A DNA stretch of 64,000 nucleotides, from contig JAMXBD010000025.1 in the NCBI GenBank assembly GCA_024138025.1, positions 1,927,501-1,991,500 on the forward strand, given 5' to 3'. Positions 36,336 to 48,480 of the stretch are shown one piece after another. Origin of the DNA: Combretum micranthum. Taxonomy: Eukaryota > Streptophyta > Magnoliopsida > Myrtales > Combretaceae. The position numbers and the translations under genes are program-made. The notes under the pieces are model-generated. The model did no database searches. It was not told where the DNA came from and saw nothing but the letters and a program-made list of their open reading frames with translations. Numbering within the stretch: position 1 is the first letter of the stretch; each line of letters opens with the position of its first letter.

Positions 36336-39300
36336 TCAACCAGCAGGATTGTCCTTCAGCAGCACAGCAGGCCCAAGGGCGAGATTTGCGACTCCATTGG
36401 CTGGTCCGATGCTGCAGCGAGCAGTGTTGTGCATTGCAATGGCATCCTTTATCTTTTGAAACTGCAAAATTTTGTAAAGAGACTTAATCATTACATACAA
36501 ATTCATTAAAAGAGAGACATATATGGTCGTCCAACAAATTCGTTAAAAGAAGTTCCAAAACATGGAAAATACTACTACATGGTTATGCTGGAGCTGGTAC
36601 GAGAAGGTTTTCCACTACTCCTACCCGGGCTTTCTCAAGATTGGAATCAACTAACAAATATGCTCCGTGTTCTCATTTGTCAGGTGTAGTCATATATTTG
36701 GGTCAAGTGCATAGAAGATAACGGGGAAAGAAGGAAATAGCCAACCCCATCCAGTGAGAGTAAGGTCTGTGTTGTCAGAATGTTTGACCTTGCAGCCTCA
36801 AGAGGCCTTTTCCGTTACAGTAAACTGCAACTATTTTTCGTTGGTGCTAACAAGAGCTCTTTCAGGTTTGCCATAACAAGGCAAGACAGAAGAGATGCAA
36901 AAAGAGAGCAGGAAAAGGGCAAGAGAATATTTGAAAGAAACATCTGCCACAAGTGTGTAGACTTACAAGCACTATTTTAAAATGGAAGTCCTAAGATAAG
37001 AGATAAGGATAAACACAAGGACATAGGGAAAAGGAGGAACCCTATCATAAGGGGTTTAATGAGAAAGTTACATAAAACTCGACATCAATGTTATTCTTTC
37101 CTGTTGCAAAAATTGAGACATAGACACTTTCTCCCCCAGTTATCCAGATGCTTCTACTCCTCCATTGAACTATTAAAGTCACTAGGATGCTAACCAATTT
37201 TAAATTAACTTATTGGTACAAGTTATTGGGAAAAGAAGAATTTTCCTTATGAAAATCGAAGAAGCAAGAACAACAAGGTCTCAGAGGGAAACTATTTTAA
37301 CACACAATCCACCATAAGACAGTTTTGGCATAGGACAAGAGAGGCAACGTATGGGAGTACAAACCTTGGCTAAGGAACATGAAAAGGATTCCAGCTGTCC
37401 ATCAGCACCACGGTAAAAGTGAAAATAAGGAAGAACCTTGACGTTCAAATTCTTGCACATGGGCTTATTCTCATCAAAGTTTACTTTTAGAAATAAGATC
37501 TCAGGGTGTTCTTTAGCCGTCCTGCAAAGCTGAGGTAAGGTAAAGCAATGTCATCTTTTTGGGAATTGTGTAGAAACAACATTGTTACCAAATAATAAAT
37601 TCTCATAAACCAACAATCATCTAAAGACAATCAAATATTGATAAATTTTAACCACAACCAAGGCTTTTTGACCATTACAAACATTACATAAAATATCAAG
37701 AGTAAAGAGTAACGGCTCGTTCACTTCGCTGAATAAAAGACAATAATGAAATTCCTATTACGGAGTAATGGCATAGAACTGTAATAGGATTTTTCTTTAT
37801 TAATTTTTTATTTAAATGGTGGTATTTTGAAAAAAAGACAATTCCAACCTTGAATTGATATTTATAAGTTTGAATAAAAAATGTCTATTCAATGTTGTGT
37901 AATAGGGATTCATTGTGGAATCGCTATTCGGTGAACTAAACGCGTAATAACTAATTGTAAGGGATAAAGCTGTAATTGAATTGTAATTACAGCGAAGTGA
38001 ACGAGCAGTAAAACTTTGTTAAGAAACAATCCATTGAGCAGATCGATATGCCTAAGTTTTCATATTTTTAAAGCCAGCTTGATTTTTAATAATTCTTCAC
38101 ATGTTAAAGTTGACCTGTCAATAATTTGAAATTTGTAAACAAATAATTACCCAAAAAAAAATTGTAAACAAATACACCGAAACAAGTACATTAAAATCTT
38201 CAAACTAAGGCAAGGAAACTTAAGACGAAAAAGAAGCTTGTGCTTAATGAATCCAATTATTCTTCACACTCATCTTGCTGGGTTAATGCAGGGGGGAAAA
38301 TATAGATTAAAAATAAAAAAAAAAAAAACAAATTTCTTGAGCTGCTCTGACAGATAACACAAAATTTAAAGAATGGTCCTTATAGAGTATTATATTGGCA
38401 GCATATGAAGATAGAGAGACAAACTCAATGTGGCATGACAACAATGAAATAGACAGACAAGTACAAACACTAGGCTAAGTTTGTATGACTCAACAGCGAC
38501 GAATTAGATATGGATGTTTACCAAGATGAATATCACTTCATGAAAAATTAGCAAACCATAGGACATATCATCAAAGCATTATCAAATAAGATCAGCAAAA
38601 CATAGGGCAGCATGTTGAGCTCAAGCAGGAATTCTAATCGGCCTGATGCATCTCGAAAATTCAAGTATACAATGCTAACATTGATTTACATCAATTGAGA
38701 AGCGAAAGACTGTACAGCAACTATTCCAAGCACTAGTTCAATTGAATGATCAATGTAACCAATGCATATAGTGGAATAATATTGCGTTAATATATTATAC
38801 AAGAATAATATACTAGTAGCCAAAGATGAAAGATCCAGGCAAACCTTTGGAAATAATGCTTTGCATGAAGCACACCATGTCCCATAAAATTCTACTATAA
38901 CTAATCTATCTCCAGCTTGGCTCAAAGCACCTAAAAATTCTTGTGTGGAATGTATATCAATCATATTTGGTCCAGCATTCCTTTCCCACCATTTTGGTTG
39001 TTCGGTTTCCGCAATAGCGGCATGCACCTGAGAAAACAATAATATTTAGCATGTTGATATGCAAGATGGGCTTTTAAAAAAAGTTCTACCAAAGCAAGTT
39101 ACTGGCATGTCCAGCATCCTCATGCAAAAAAAAATCAAAGGGTAACATGGGCCAAGTCCTACAATGTAAGGTAACTACAAATTGTATATAGGAAAAGAAC
39201 AGGGTTTGAAACTATTAGGAATGTTTAACCCATCTAACAAAAAGCAGATACTTAAACAAACAACAGTTCAAACCACATAAGCAAAAAACTACATCAGCTG

Positions 39301-41426
39301 AACTTGGCATTGTTAGAGATCCTAGCACCATGAGTATCTCTCAACCATTATCATCATCAATCATAGTTCTTTTTCCCCAAATAATTACTCTTTTCTTTCA
39401 TTTTGGAGTTGTGCCAGCCAACAGATTTGACATAATAATATACTAAACACTGTTAAGAAATTGAATGCAGGAGGCTTGATACACATTGTGAAGTACTATA
39501 TCAGAATTCTTAATAACCAGAGGAGACAGGTCAGCATTTATTGAAAATGGACTTGCCACAGAATTTTCCATACGGCTGAAATAGCTATAGATATAATATA
39601 TCTAAAGTTATATTCTCAGCATATAAGATAAATAGCATATGAAGGACAGCTCCGCTATTAAATGAAGGTGATTTTTTGCAAGTAGGAGAAAAGCATAGAA
39701 TAAAATTCATCATAAGACATTGATGATTTCTGCCACCAAAACAGCATCATGGACTCCAATTAATTAACAATAACCACTGCTAGTGAAAGCAATTTGATTA
39801 TCCTTGCATGAACTCCATTTTTTATTGTTCTCTGTGAGAATGAATTTATCAGCTCAATGCTGAACATAAGGGAAAGTCACCAACACATCAATCACACGAA
39901 TAAGGAAGCTGGAACTAACAAACTGAAACGGAAGATGATCATGTTTCCAATTCTATTTGCTATGACATGCTCAACAATACATTATCCTTTTTCCAAAAGC
40001 ATCATTAGAACAACATAGCTATGCTGGCACAGGAGATTCACCAGTCAAAGATCTCACTCCTTGACCATTTTCTATCAACTCTTGAGAAGAAAAGAATTTT
40101 GATATAAAGCTGAAGAAATTTCAAAAGCTACTACTGAAGTAGGAGAGTTTTTTACATGTGTAATAAATCTCACATTACTCGTACTTCTTAGTGTGCACTC
40201 AAATCCTACCTTACAATTAAGACCACAGAACTCAACTGTGCTTTGAGGCCTAGCTCTCAAAAGCTTGCTTAGCACCAGTATTTTTGCTTAGAAAGGGATG
40301 ACTGATGAAAGCTGCAGTGTCAGCATCACCATGTATGCTGCATGCTTGCAAATGGGAGGCTATGGACAAAACGGACAGCTAAAATGAAAAAAGACTTTGC
40401 TTTTGAGGTGAGAGAACTCAGATCTATATGAACCCCTCATGCCCATGCCTTACAATCAAATGCACAAGGGTTAATATGACAAATGATGCTTAAATTTTAA
40501 TAAAATATGCACTTAGGTATTTGATCTTCATAATTGACCGATTTAGTATCTGAAAAACTTTAAAATTAATTAATTTTAAAATTCAGTTAACTAATTACAT
40601 ATTTTATCAAAATTTAGATACTATTTATGATATTAACCCAAAGCACAAGAAGTTTTTATTTACTTTACAAGGCTAAATTACGACATATTTATATATCAGT
40701 ATCATCCCAAGGATTGGCCTACAGGCTAGGCGGGGGAACATCGTGGCAAATTGCACAACTTCTCGGGTTCAGAACTTACAACACTTCCAAGGGCTACCTA
40801 CTTAGCGCAAGCGATCCTTAACTATTGAATGGATTTAGGTTTCTTTTCCTATTAGTATCATATAGAACATGCTGAGCCTGGCTCCATGCCTGAGGTAGCC
40901 AGAGCCAGTCCAACCATGGACATGTCCTAGATAACTCTAACCAATAAAATCCTTACATAGCACTCCAGCAGTTTACCTCCCAAACACAATTATCATCGAA
41001 AAAGTAAAAAAAAAAAAAAATCATGACAAAATACTCATCTTCCAGTACCTTCATTCTTTCATTCAATACCCCAAAAACTCCTCCTAGTCCAGAATAAAGT
41101 TCATAATATGGCACCCAAACCAAACATCCAATAAGAAACAAACACAGTAAAAAAAAAAAAAAAAAAAAAAAACGAAACTTGAATAAATGAACTTTTAAAT
41201 AATTCAGAATACATACCTTCAAAGCCTCAAATTGCTTTCGGGATCTGAACCCATGACCTGAAACACCACCACTGGAACTATCCCCAACGAAACAAATCCT
41301 TTTATTGCCCTTATCATAAGACAAAGGAATTCCCTTTGGAATTGAATTTAAAGAAGACCCAATTGACGTGATCAGCGAAGAAGACAAAGAAGCTGAAGGC
41401 AAAGAGAATTTAATAACATCTGCCAT
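36336..41426 (-). CDS. ACHT2: ACHT-type plastid thioredoxin (thioredoxin-like 2), four exons
   Basis: Exons on the minus strand are 41426-41217, 39027-38845, 37529-37365 and 36461-36336, all phase 0 with GT-AG introns, giving 227 residues. Residues 1-70 are a serine-rich transit-peptide-like region. [14 protein letters not shown] precedes a thioredoxin fold with the atypical active site [13 protein letters not shown] (cysteines at about 122 and 125), [10 protein letters not shown], the cis-proline loop [12 protein letters not shown] and [21 protein letters not shown] proteins pass electrons between 2-Cys peroxiredoxin and chloroplast targets and help oxidise photosynthetic enzymes; that role is family knowledge. 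ACHT1 and ACHT2 are hard to separate by eye; synteny favours ACHT2. Introns 1 and 2 each carry a MITE away from the splice sites. No frame damage was seen. Confidence 0.93.
37713..38008. mobile_element. Tourist-like MITE in ACHT intron 2
   Basis: A 296-bp element with 19-bp terminal inverted repeats (left CGGCTCGTTCACTTCGCTG, right the reverse complement with one mismatch), flanked by TAA on both sides (37710-37712 and 38009-38011). The 3-bp duplication points to PIF/Harbinger. The nearly identical arms suggest it is fairly young. Confidence 0.8.
40468..40639. mobile_element. Mutator-like MITE in ACHT intron 1
   Basis: A 172-bp fold-back element beginning GGGTTAATATGACAAATGAT and ending with its imperfect inverse (...ATGATATTAACCC), arms of about 40 bp. 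The flanks AATGCACAA (40459-40467) and AAAGCACAA (40640-40648) are a 9-bp target duplication with one mismatch, typical of Mutator-type insertion. Confidence 0.75.
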
Positions 41427-43337
41427 CTAAAAGTTAGAAACTTTTGAATCAGAACAAAAAAAAAAACCAACCAAAAAGATCCTAACTTTATTAATTCTAA
41501 TGGAAATTAACAACACCCAGATGGAAAAATCTACAAGTACAGGTCAAATGATTAAACTTGAAGCCGTAAGAAGAGGAAAACAATAGATATTAGTGACCAA
41601 GGTTGTGGGTACTGGTTGGTTGGAGAAAAAGCAGAGAAAGTACAAGTAAGCTGTGTATATTTGGAAACTTTTTTTATATGGGGGGATTGGGGTGCCGCAG
41701 CGTTTGGGTTTTTCCTTTTCCGTTAATCGGGTGTTTGAAAGAATCAAGACCTATACAATAGGAGAGGACCCTCGTACATTGAATAATGGTGGTCGGTTTT
41801 GCCGTTAGTTTTTCAAGTGTGTGGGTACAAGTGTGTCCTTTCTTTTCGTGTGCTGTATATTAGCATTACAAAAGCTGGTGGCGAGTTATGGCTGAAATCC
41901 CATGAATGGTCCTGTTTTGATGCCGATTTATAGGAAAAAAGAGAAGATATTTTTTATTGGGAAGACCATTTGATATTTGACACCTTATGTTCACATGCAT
42001 ATACAAGAGTATTTTTCTTTTTTTCCTTTTTATTTTCAGCCATGTGCAAGTTTGGTGGATCGATCAACGTGGGTTTAGTTACCATCAATTCATTTGATTG
42101 GATTGGGCAAAATTTTTACACTATGTCTGGAACCATGACAAAATATGGGTTTGGAAGGTCTGATGAAGTATGAAAATGAGCTGAAATGTGTAGAAATGAA
42201 AGGAAATTAAAACTCCTCTTCTTTCTTTCAAAACCTAGGCTCAAAGCAAGGGAAATGAAAATAATATACAAATACTAAAATACCCTTATAAAATATATTA
42301 CTCTTACAATTTCACGAGCAATACAATCAATTTCTTATAGAATTCTACTCATTTCTTGCCATTTCTTCTCTTCATATCTAAACATGCATTAAAAACTAAA
42401 TTTTCTTTTTTACTCTCCTTTCTTTTCATTTACTAGCTTCTATTCCATTTCCATTCGGTGAAGATTTACCAAACACAGCACCAATTTTTTATTTGGTTTT
42501 TGTCAAATACTTAGTATGGAGAAACCTCACTTTTGGTATGCAGGAGTAAATCCAAAGTGGCATCACTATTCTAAATTTCATTTCTATTCTTATATTTGGA
42601 TGCATTTTTAAAAGCCGAAATATCGATCTAAGAATCAACTATACCGACTTTGAGAGAAATTCGATTATGCCTTGCGATTTCATTCATTCCTCATAAATGA
42701 TTATTGTTACAATTATCTTTTTATCATTTTGCATATTTATTATTCACATTTATTACTAAGAGTGTTTTTGACAAATACATGTCAATTCCATTTCATTCTA
42801 TTATGTATCCAAGCAAGGAATTAATTTATCATTCTATCTCTTATTTCAATCCATTACATTCCTTTTGTTCCGATCCATTTCATTCCCAACAAATCTCCGC
42901 GTTCCAAAGGTGACATTAATAAGAATAGTGGACAAATTTAAAGAAAAATAGTTACATTGAAGGATGTGACAATATTTTTTTACTAGATAAATCAAATATT
43001 TTATAATATTCTTGTGCTATACTTATGCATATCAAATAATGGACAGTAGACAAATCTTTATCTAATATCGTGCATACTAAATGTAATATAAGATTATGCT
43101 ATCTAATGTTCCTTGTACTCATTATTCAATTTCTTTTTTTTTTTTTTCTTTTTTTGTTGTACCTATGTATACCAAATAAAATATAAAACATATTTATCCA
43201 ATATAGTGTATACCAACTACAGTACGAGTAAATTGTATTATCTAATATCTCTTTTACTATACTATCCAATTTCTTTTTTCTTTTTTTTTGCCTTATATTG
43301 TCCAATTTCTCTATTGTCTAATTATTGGAATCAAATA
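41427..43337. other. ACHT upstream region and intergenic DNA
   Basis: The first 350 bases are the probable promoter and 5' UTR side of the thioredoxin gene, less AT-rich than the rest, with no clear box. About 42180-42480 is fold-back-like. About 42540-42700 (AGGAGTAAATCCAAAGTGGC and following) resembles 44845-44985, a dispersed repeat. Poly-T tracts lie at 43132-43147. Confidence 0.4.
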
Positions 43338-44690
43338 CTATTAATTGTGATATTCGAATAATTTTATAAACATATATATTATTATGACCATTTATCCAAA
43401 TAACACTAGTACTTGTTGATCATGGAAACACATGACTTGTTGGTAATATTGATTTTTTTTTCTTTTTTTATTCCTTATTCCTCCACAAATGCTTCAATTA
43501 TTTCCTTCAATTATTTCCTTCAATCATTTCCCTCAATCATTCTTAGCATTCGCCTTTTAATTAGTGGGATTTTGTTGGTGCTGTATCTATCAGCACGTTC
43601 CTTTGACTAAAATATATGTTTAATTACCCCGTGGATCATATTTCAATAATTATGGACTATTATTGAATAGTTTATTTATAATCTTCTTACATCTATTATT
43701 TTTATGTATCATTAATAATATATGTTAATTTATAATATATTTAATTTTTTGTTTGTAAAGCGATTTTCAAATGATATCTGTATGTATAATTACCAAGAAA
43801 ACGATGCGTTTATATTAATACTTATAGAATTGCAGGATTTAAATTTATGTCTTTGAAAAATTTTACCATCTAATTGCTAGAATTAAAATTTTTCAAAAAG
43901 TTCAAAAATTTGAGTCTTAAAATTGAGAGTTTTACTATCTAATGTAAAAATATTATATTTTATTATATTTAGTATGATTAACTAAGAATATTTATAAAGT
44001 AAAATACACTATTTTAAAACTTTTACTATGTATACTTTAATAAAATAAAGGTTTAAGGTAAGTATAAAGTATTAAAATACTAAATTCTTCGTTTCATTTT
44101 GTGAAAATAGATTTTAAATTATAGAATTAAAACTTATCAAATGGTTTTTAATATTCATTCAAAACCATTTTTCTCAGGAAATGTTATGGTTTTATCATGG
44201 GATATCTAGCCTATACTCATCATTGAATTAATTATTTGAAAAAAAACTAATATAAAAAAATTATTAATAATTTTGATTGGTATTGATATAGATCTGAAAC
44301 ATTCGATAATGTAATGATACTAATTCCAACATAACTTTCCTAATAGGTTGACACGTTCCATGTTTTTGGCTAGCCCATGGCTTATTCGTTTAGTCTCGCT
44401 TGGAAGTGATTTTCATCGAATGTTGCTCCTTAACATCATAAATGTGTATATGATGTGAAAGTTAGCAGGAAGATAGAAAGAAATTGGTTGGTCATGACAA
44501 TTTTATTGGATGGAAGACTAATTAATAAGCATGACTGTTGATAAGGATAAGGATAAAGAGACAGCTTAAAACTGGAGAATATTATCCATGTATGGCTCAT
44601 AATTGAAACGGACAAAAATTCATAAAAGTTGCAAATGCTAGTCATGTTTGTTATCCAGGTTGGAAATTTTATTGTTTCGTTATCATTTGG
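43338..44690. repeat. Left copy of a diverged direct repeat
   Basis: Shares an ordered set of phrases with 47495-48480: CAATCATTTCCCT, TATCAGCACGTTC, GAATAGTTTATTTAT, CGCTTGGAAGTGATTTTCAT, GGATGGAAGACTAATTAATA, GAGACAGCTTAAAA and ATTATCCATGT. The copies have diverged with indels. Either the LTRs of the enclosed gypsy remnant or a segmental duplication. Confidence 0.7.
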
Positions 44691-45489
44691 TTAAAATTTT
44701 AATTATTAAAATAAATATAATAAGTAATATGTTAAGTATTTTAAGAATACGATGCGATTACGATTGATATTAATTTGGGTTGTCAAACAACCGACAGAAT
44801 TGATTTCGTTAATAAACATGACAAAACTATATAATTTTTCACATAGGAATAAATCTAGAATGGACTGCGGTTCTAATTTCCATCTCTATTCTCATGTTCA
44901 TGTATATTTTTCAAAGCAAAAATCAATGATTTCAGTTTTGAGATGGAATTTGATTCTACCTTTAATAAGGCATGTTGATAGACATATATAGACAAAGGGC
45001 TTCTTAAGTCCAGCCTAATCCAATTAAGGCACCAGTTATTTCAATAGTGGTATTATAAGTCCTTCTAGGCACACTTTGTTATCCTTAACTCTTCTGATCA
45101 AATGTGTCACACACGATCAAACAAATTATGCTCGGTTGGAAACGTGGCTTAATGGTCTCCCAACCATTAAGCATGTGACCTCCATGGCCTCTACTATCTT
45201 TACGAATGAGTAATTACTGTCCAAGACAATCTAGAAATATTCCTCCAAATGTCTTTCAACGATAACTCCACTAACCTCTACACATTGCACTGTATATTCT
45301 GCTAACTTGACTATTGGAATGGTCATACTGAGCAATCCTTATTGTTCATTAACCTATTATTGTCCAAGGGTCAGATCCAAGATGCTCCACTAACAAGTTA
45401 AGACACCAACATTTTGACATTATTTATAAGAAAGTATAAAAGATTATGCTTTTAGAACTTTTCCTTATCATTAAATTTGTTTGCCAATA
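44691..45489. other. Unassigned sequence before the gypsy gag remnant
   Basis: About 44845-44985 is the second copy of a dispersed repeat also at 42540-42700. About 45000-45480 is more GC-rich and has no recognisable protein; it may be leader or LTR of the following retroelement. Confidence 0.35.
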
Positions 45490-47400
45490 GCCATGGCTAG
45501 AACTTCTAGAAGGGTTAACAATAGGAATCCCCCTAAGTCTACACAGAAGAACAAATCACTACCTCTAATCCTGCAACTTCACAACGACTGAAGGAGTTGG
45601 AAATAATGTATCGTAAGTTCACATCAACAAGCTTGAGCACCACATTACTTAGCTGGAGGGGTAACGAATCTAACCCCAATAGGCGTAACAACCAAGTGGA
45701 GGAGGTTCACATTTAGCTTGCAAATCCTAGTAAGTAGGATTGTAAACAAGTCGAGTTACTTGTAAGCTACTCGAACTTGCACCTGTTTTTTTGCTTGAGA
45801 GTTGACTCATGAACAAGCTTGCGAATAGGTGTGATAAAGACTCACGAGCTAAGTTAGCAAATAGGCTCATTGAGAACTCATTTAATATATTAATTTAATA
45901 TTATATAATTATTTATATTAATATAATATTATAAAAATAATAAAAAATATAATTATATACCTAAATGAGTTTAGCTTAGGCTCATTTAGCTAAACGATCA
46001 AATCTCGGACTCAAGAATTGTTAATGTGCTCAAGCTTAAGCATGTACATTTCAAGCTCATTAAGGGCCTAACTCGGCTTAAGCACGTTAAGTTGTTAAAC
46101 GAGTTGAGCTCAAGTTGGCAAAAGCCCTACTCATTCGCACCCCTGCTAGTAACCAGGTTCTTGCTAGACTTTAATAGGTAGAGGCTTCTTAGGTTCAAAT
46201 ATCCAATCCTATCATAGATCACCCTTCTCAGCAATTAAAGTGATGACAAGATGAAAGGCATCATAAAGAGGATCTTTCAAGAAAGGAGGACAGAAAGAGT
46301 GTCTTCGCTATGATTCTTTAGGAAGATTCCCTTTTTGTGCAAGCTATTCGAGATGAGGTAGTTCTTGTAGGAATGAAAGTCCCCACGTGAAAAATTCAAT
46401 AGCTAGAGATCTTGAAGATCATATTATGAAGTTTTACATGTCGATGTCCTTGCGTGGATTTAATGATGTTGTCACATGCAAAGTATTCCCTAACACCCTA
46501 TTAAGAGTTTACTACTCTCTCAAACTCAATGTGCTTTCACGATCTCACGATCATGTTTTTGAACTATTTTTTATCTATAAAACCTCTAGAGAAGACATGT
46601 CATATGTATATCTGGTAAAACTGCAACCAAAGGAGATACCGACAGTTCATATGACAAGATTTTCAAAATTACTTTACAAGTTCCTATTTGAATACTAGGA
46701 TTGCTCTATATGCAATCATATAAGGAGTTTTCCTAAAAGGTGGATTTTCTGAATCTCTATGAAAGCATAAGTCTATAACATTAGACTAGTTCGAGAAAGA
46801 GCACAAAATATATTATCTTAGAAGATAATAAGTGTACACAATTAAAGACAACTGAGCCTGCGCCTAATAGAAGAATAAACAATGGAATAAAAAGATAAAG
46901 GGTCAATTAAAACTAACTAAGTGAGCAAGTGGATCAGAATTCCATGGTGTCCCCATAAATGAAAGAACAATGAAAAAAATACAACCGTCCAACACTCATA
47001 TGCAATTTACCTTCCTACTAAACCATTAGATGATTTGTTCTTGGAAATTTAAGACAAGAATCTCCTTCCCATACCTTAGAAAATGAGAAGAAAATCCTAA
47101 TCAACAAAACAATAGAAAATACTACAATTGTCATTGCAAATACAAGCATAAACATTAATGGGCGTTACCAATTAAAGAATATCATCCAGATACCATACAA
47201 TGTGGTTACCTAGTAGGAGCATATTGTCGATGTGAGCAATAACTCTGAATGACCAACTCGGCATAGAAGGTAAGCAAGAGTAACTGAAGGAATGCAATCG
47301 GTTAATCGTTGGCAAAACTGAGTATCAAACAAAGTCATTAATACTAATGTCTAGAAACCATGCCCTACAATTAGCTCAAAGCCAAAAGTAGCCAACTCTA
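45490..47400 (+). mobile_element. Ty3/gypsy retrotransposon remnant (gag region)
   Basis: The start MARTSRRVNNRNPPKS at about 45493 resembles a gag N-terminus. 46387-46698 is an open frame with MSLRGFNDVVTCKVFPNTL (from about 46445), matching the retrotransposon gag motif LYG.SDA..CRAFP.TL. About 47100-47220 resembles the later gag/protease-proximal region, with stops. No reverse transcriptase or integrase was seen. A hAT derivative interrupts it at 45735-46145. Confidence 0.6.
45735..46145. mobile_element. Non-autonomous hAT element, GAGCTC-rich
   Basis: A 411-bp element flanked by CTAGTAAG (45727-45734) and CTAGTAAC (46146-46153), an 8-bp duplication with one mismatch. Left end TAGGATTGTAAACAAGTCGA; the right end inverted is CAGGGGTGCGAATGAG, both close to plant hAT termini (YAGGGGTGTAAACGAG). 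The interior is rich in AGCTCA/GAGCTT motifs and has no coding potential. Confidence 0.75.
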
Positions 47401-47494
47401 TATCTTTCATGGCTCTCTTTTTTCTTTCTCCTTTTTCAACTAAATACAAGGTTGTAAAAAAAATTCAATAGTATTGACACATCATAGTGGTACA

Positions 47495-48480
47495 TAGTTA
47501 CTAATTATGATATGTGAATAATTTTGTAAATATTATATACTATTGTCACAATTTGTTCAAAGAGTATTAATACTAGGTCATTACTCATTTAGACACATAA
47601 TGTGCTACTAACATTGACTTTTATTTTTCGTCTTCCCTTTGGAAATGGTTCTATTTTCTCTCTCAATCATTTCCCTAATCATTTTAGCCTTTTTGATTTG
47701 CTAATTCATTAGCTCCTTTAATTAAGGTGATTGTATTTGTGTTACATCACTATCAGCACGTTCATCTGATTAATATACATGTTTAACTCCGCGTGTATCA
47801 TCTTTCAATCATTATGAATTATTATCGAATAGTTTATTTATTATCTTTTTAGAAATATTTATTATCTTTATGTATCATCAGTTAATTATAGCATATTTTA
47901 TTTTATTTTTATTTTTTCCATGCCAAGTGATTCAAGTAATATCTCTACATGAAATCACCAAAAAAATTAGGATGAATGTAGAATCATATGATCGAGGAAA
48001 TCAAATTTATTTATTATCAATATAAGCATAAAATTTTTTTTATTTAAATATTATAATAATCAAATTTTTTCCTGAGCGAGGAGAGTTAGGACGCCTTTCG
48101 ACCCCACCCGATCTATCCCTGAAGAAAACAATATGTCTATATTAATACTTAAGCTTTAATAAAATTTGAGGAGTTAAATATATGACTTAAAAGAAAATTT
48201 ATTAAATGTGAATCTCATATTCGTTTAATTTCGCTTGGAAGTGATTTTCATCGAGAAATTTGTAAATAAACTAAAAGTTAGAAATAGTCGAGAAACGGAA
48301 AGATCATAAGAAATAGGATTTGTCGTGATAATTCTATTGAATGGAAGGACTAATTAATATGCATGAGTATTGATAAGGAGACAAGAAAAGGAGACAGCTT
48401 AAAATTATAGAACATTATCCATGTTTGGTCATAATTGTATGCTTGGGTATATTGGATAATTTTATTGTTTTGTAGCCATA
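47495..48480. repeat. Right copy of the diverged direct repeat
   Basis: See 43338-44690. This copy is shorter, and no coding sequence was found in it. Confidence 0.7.
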
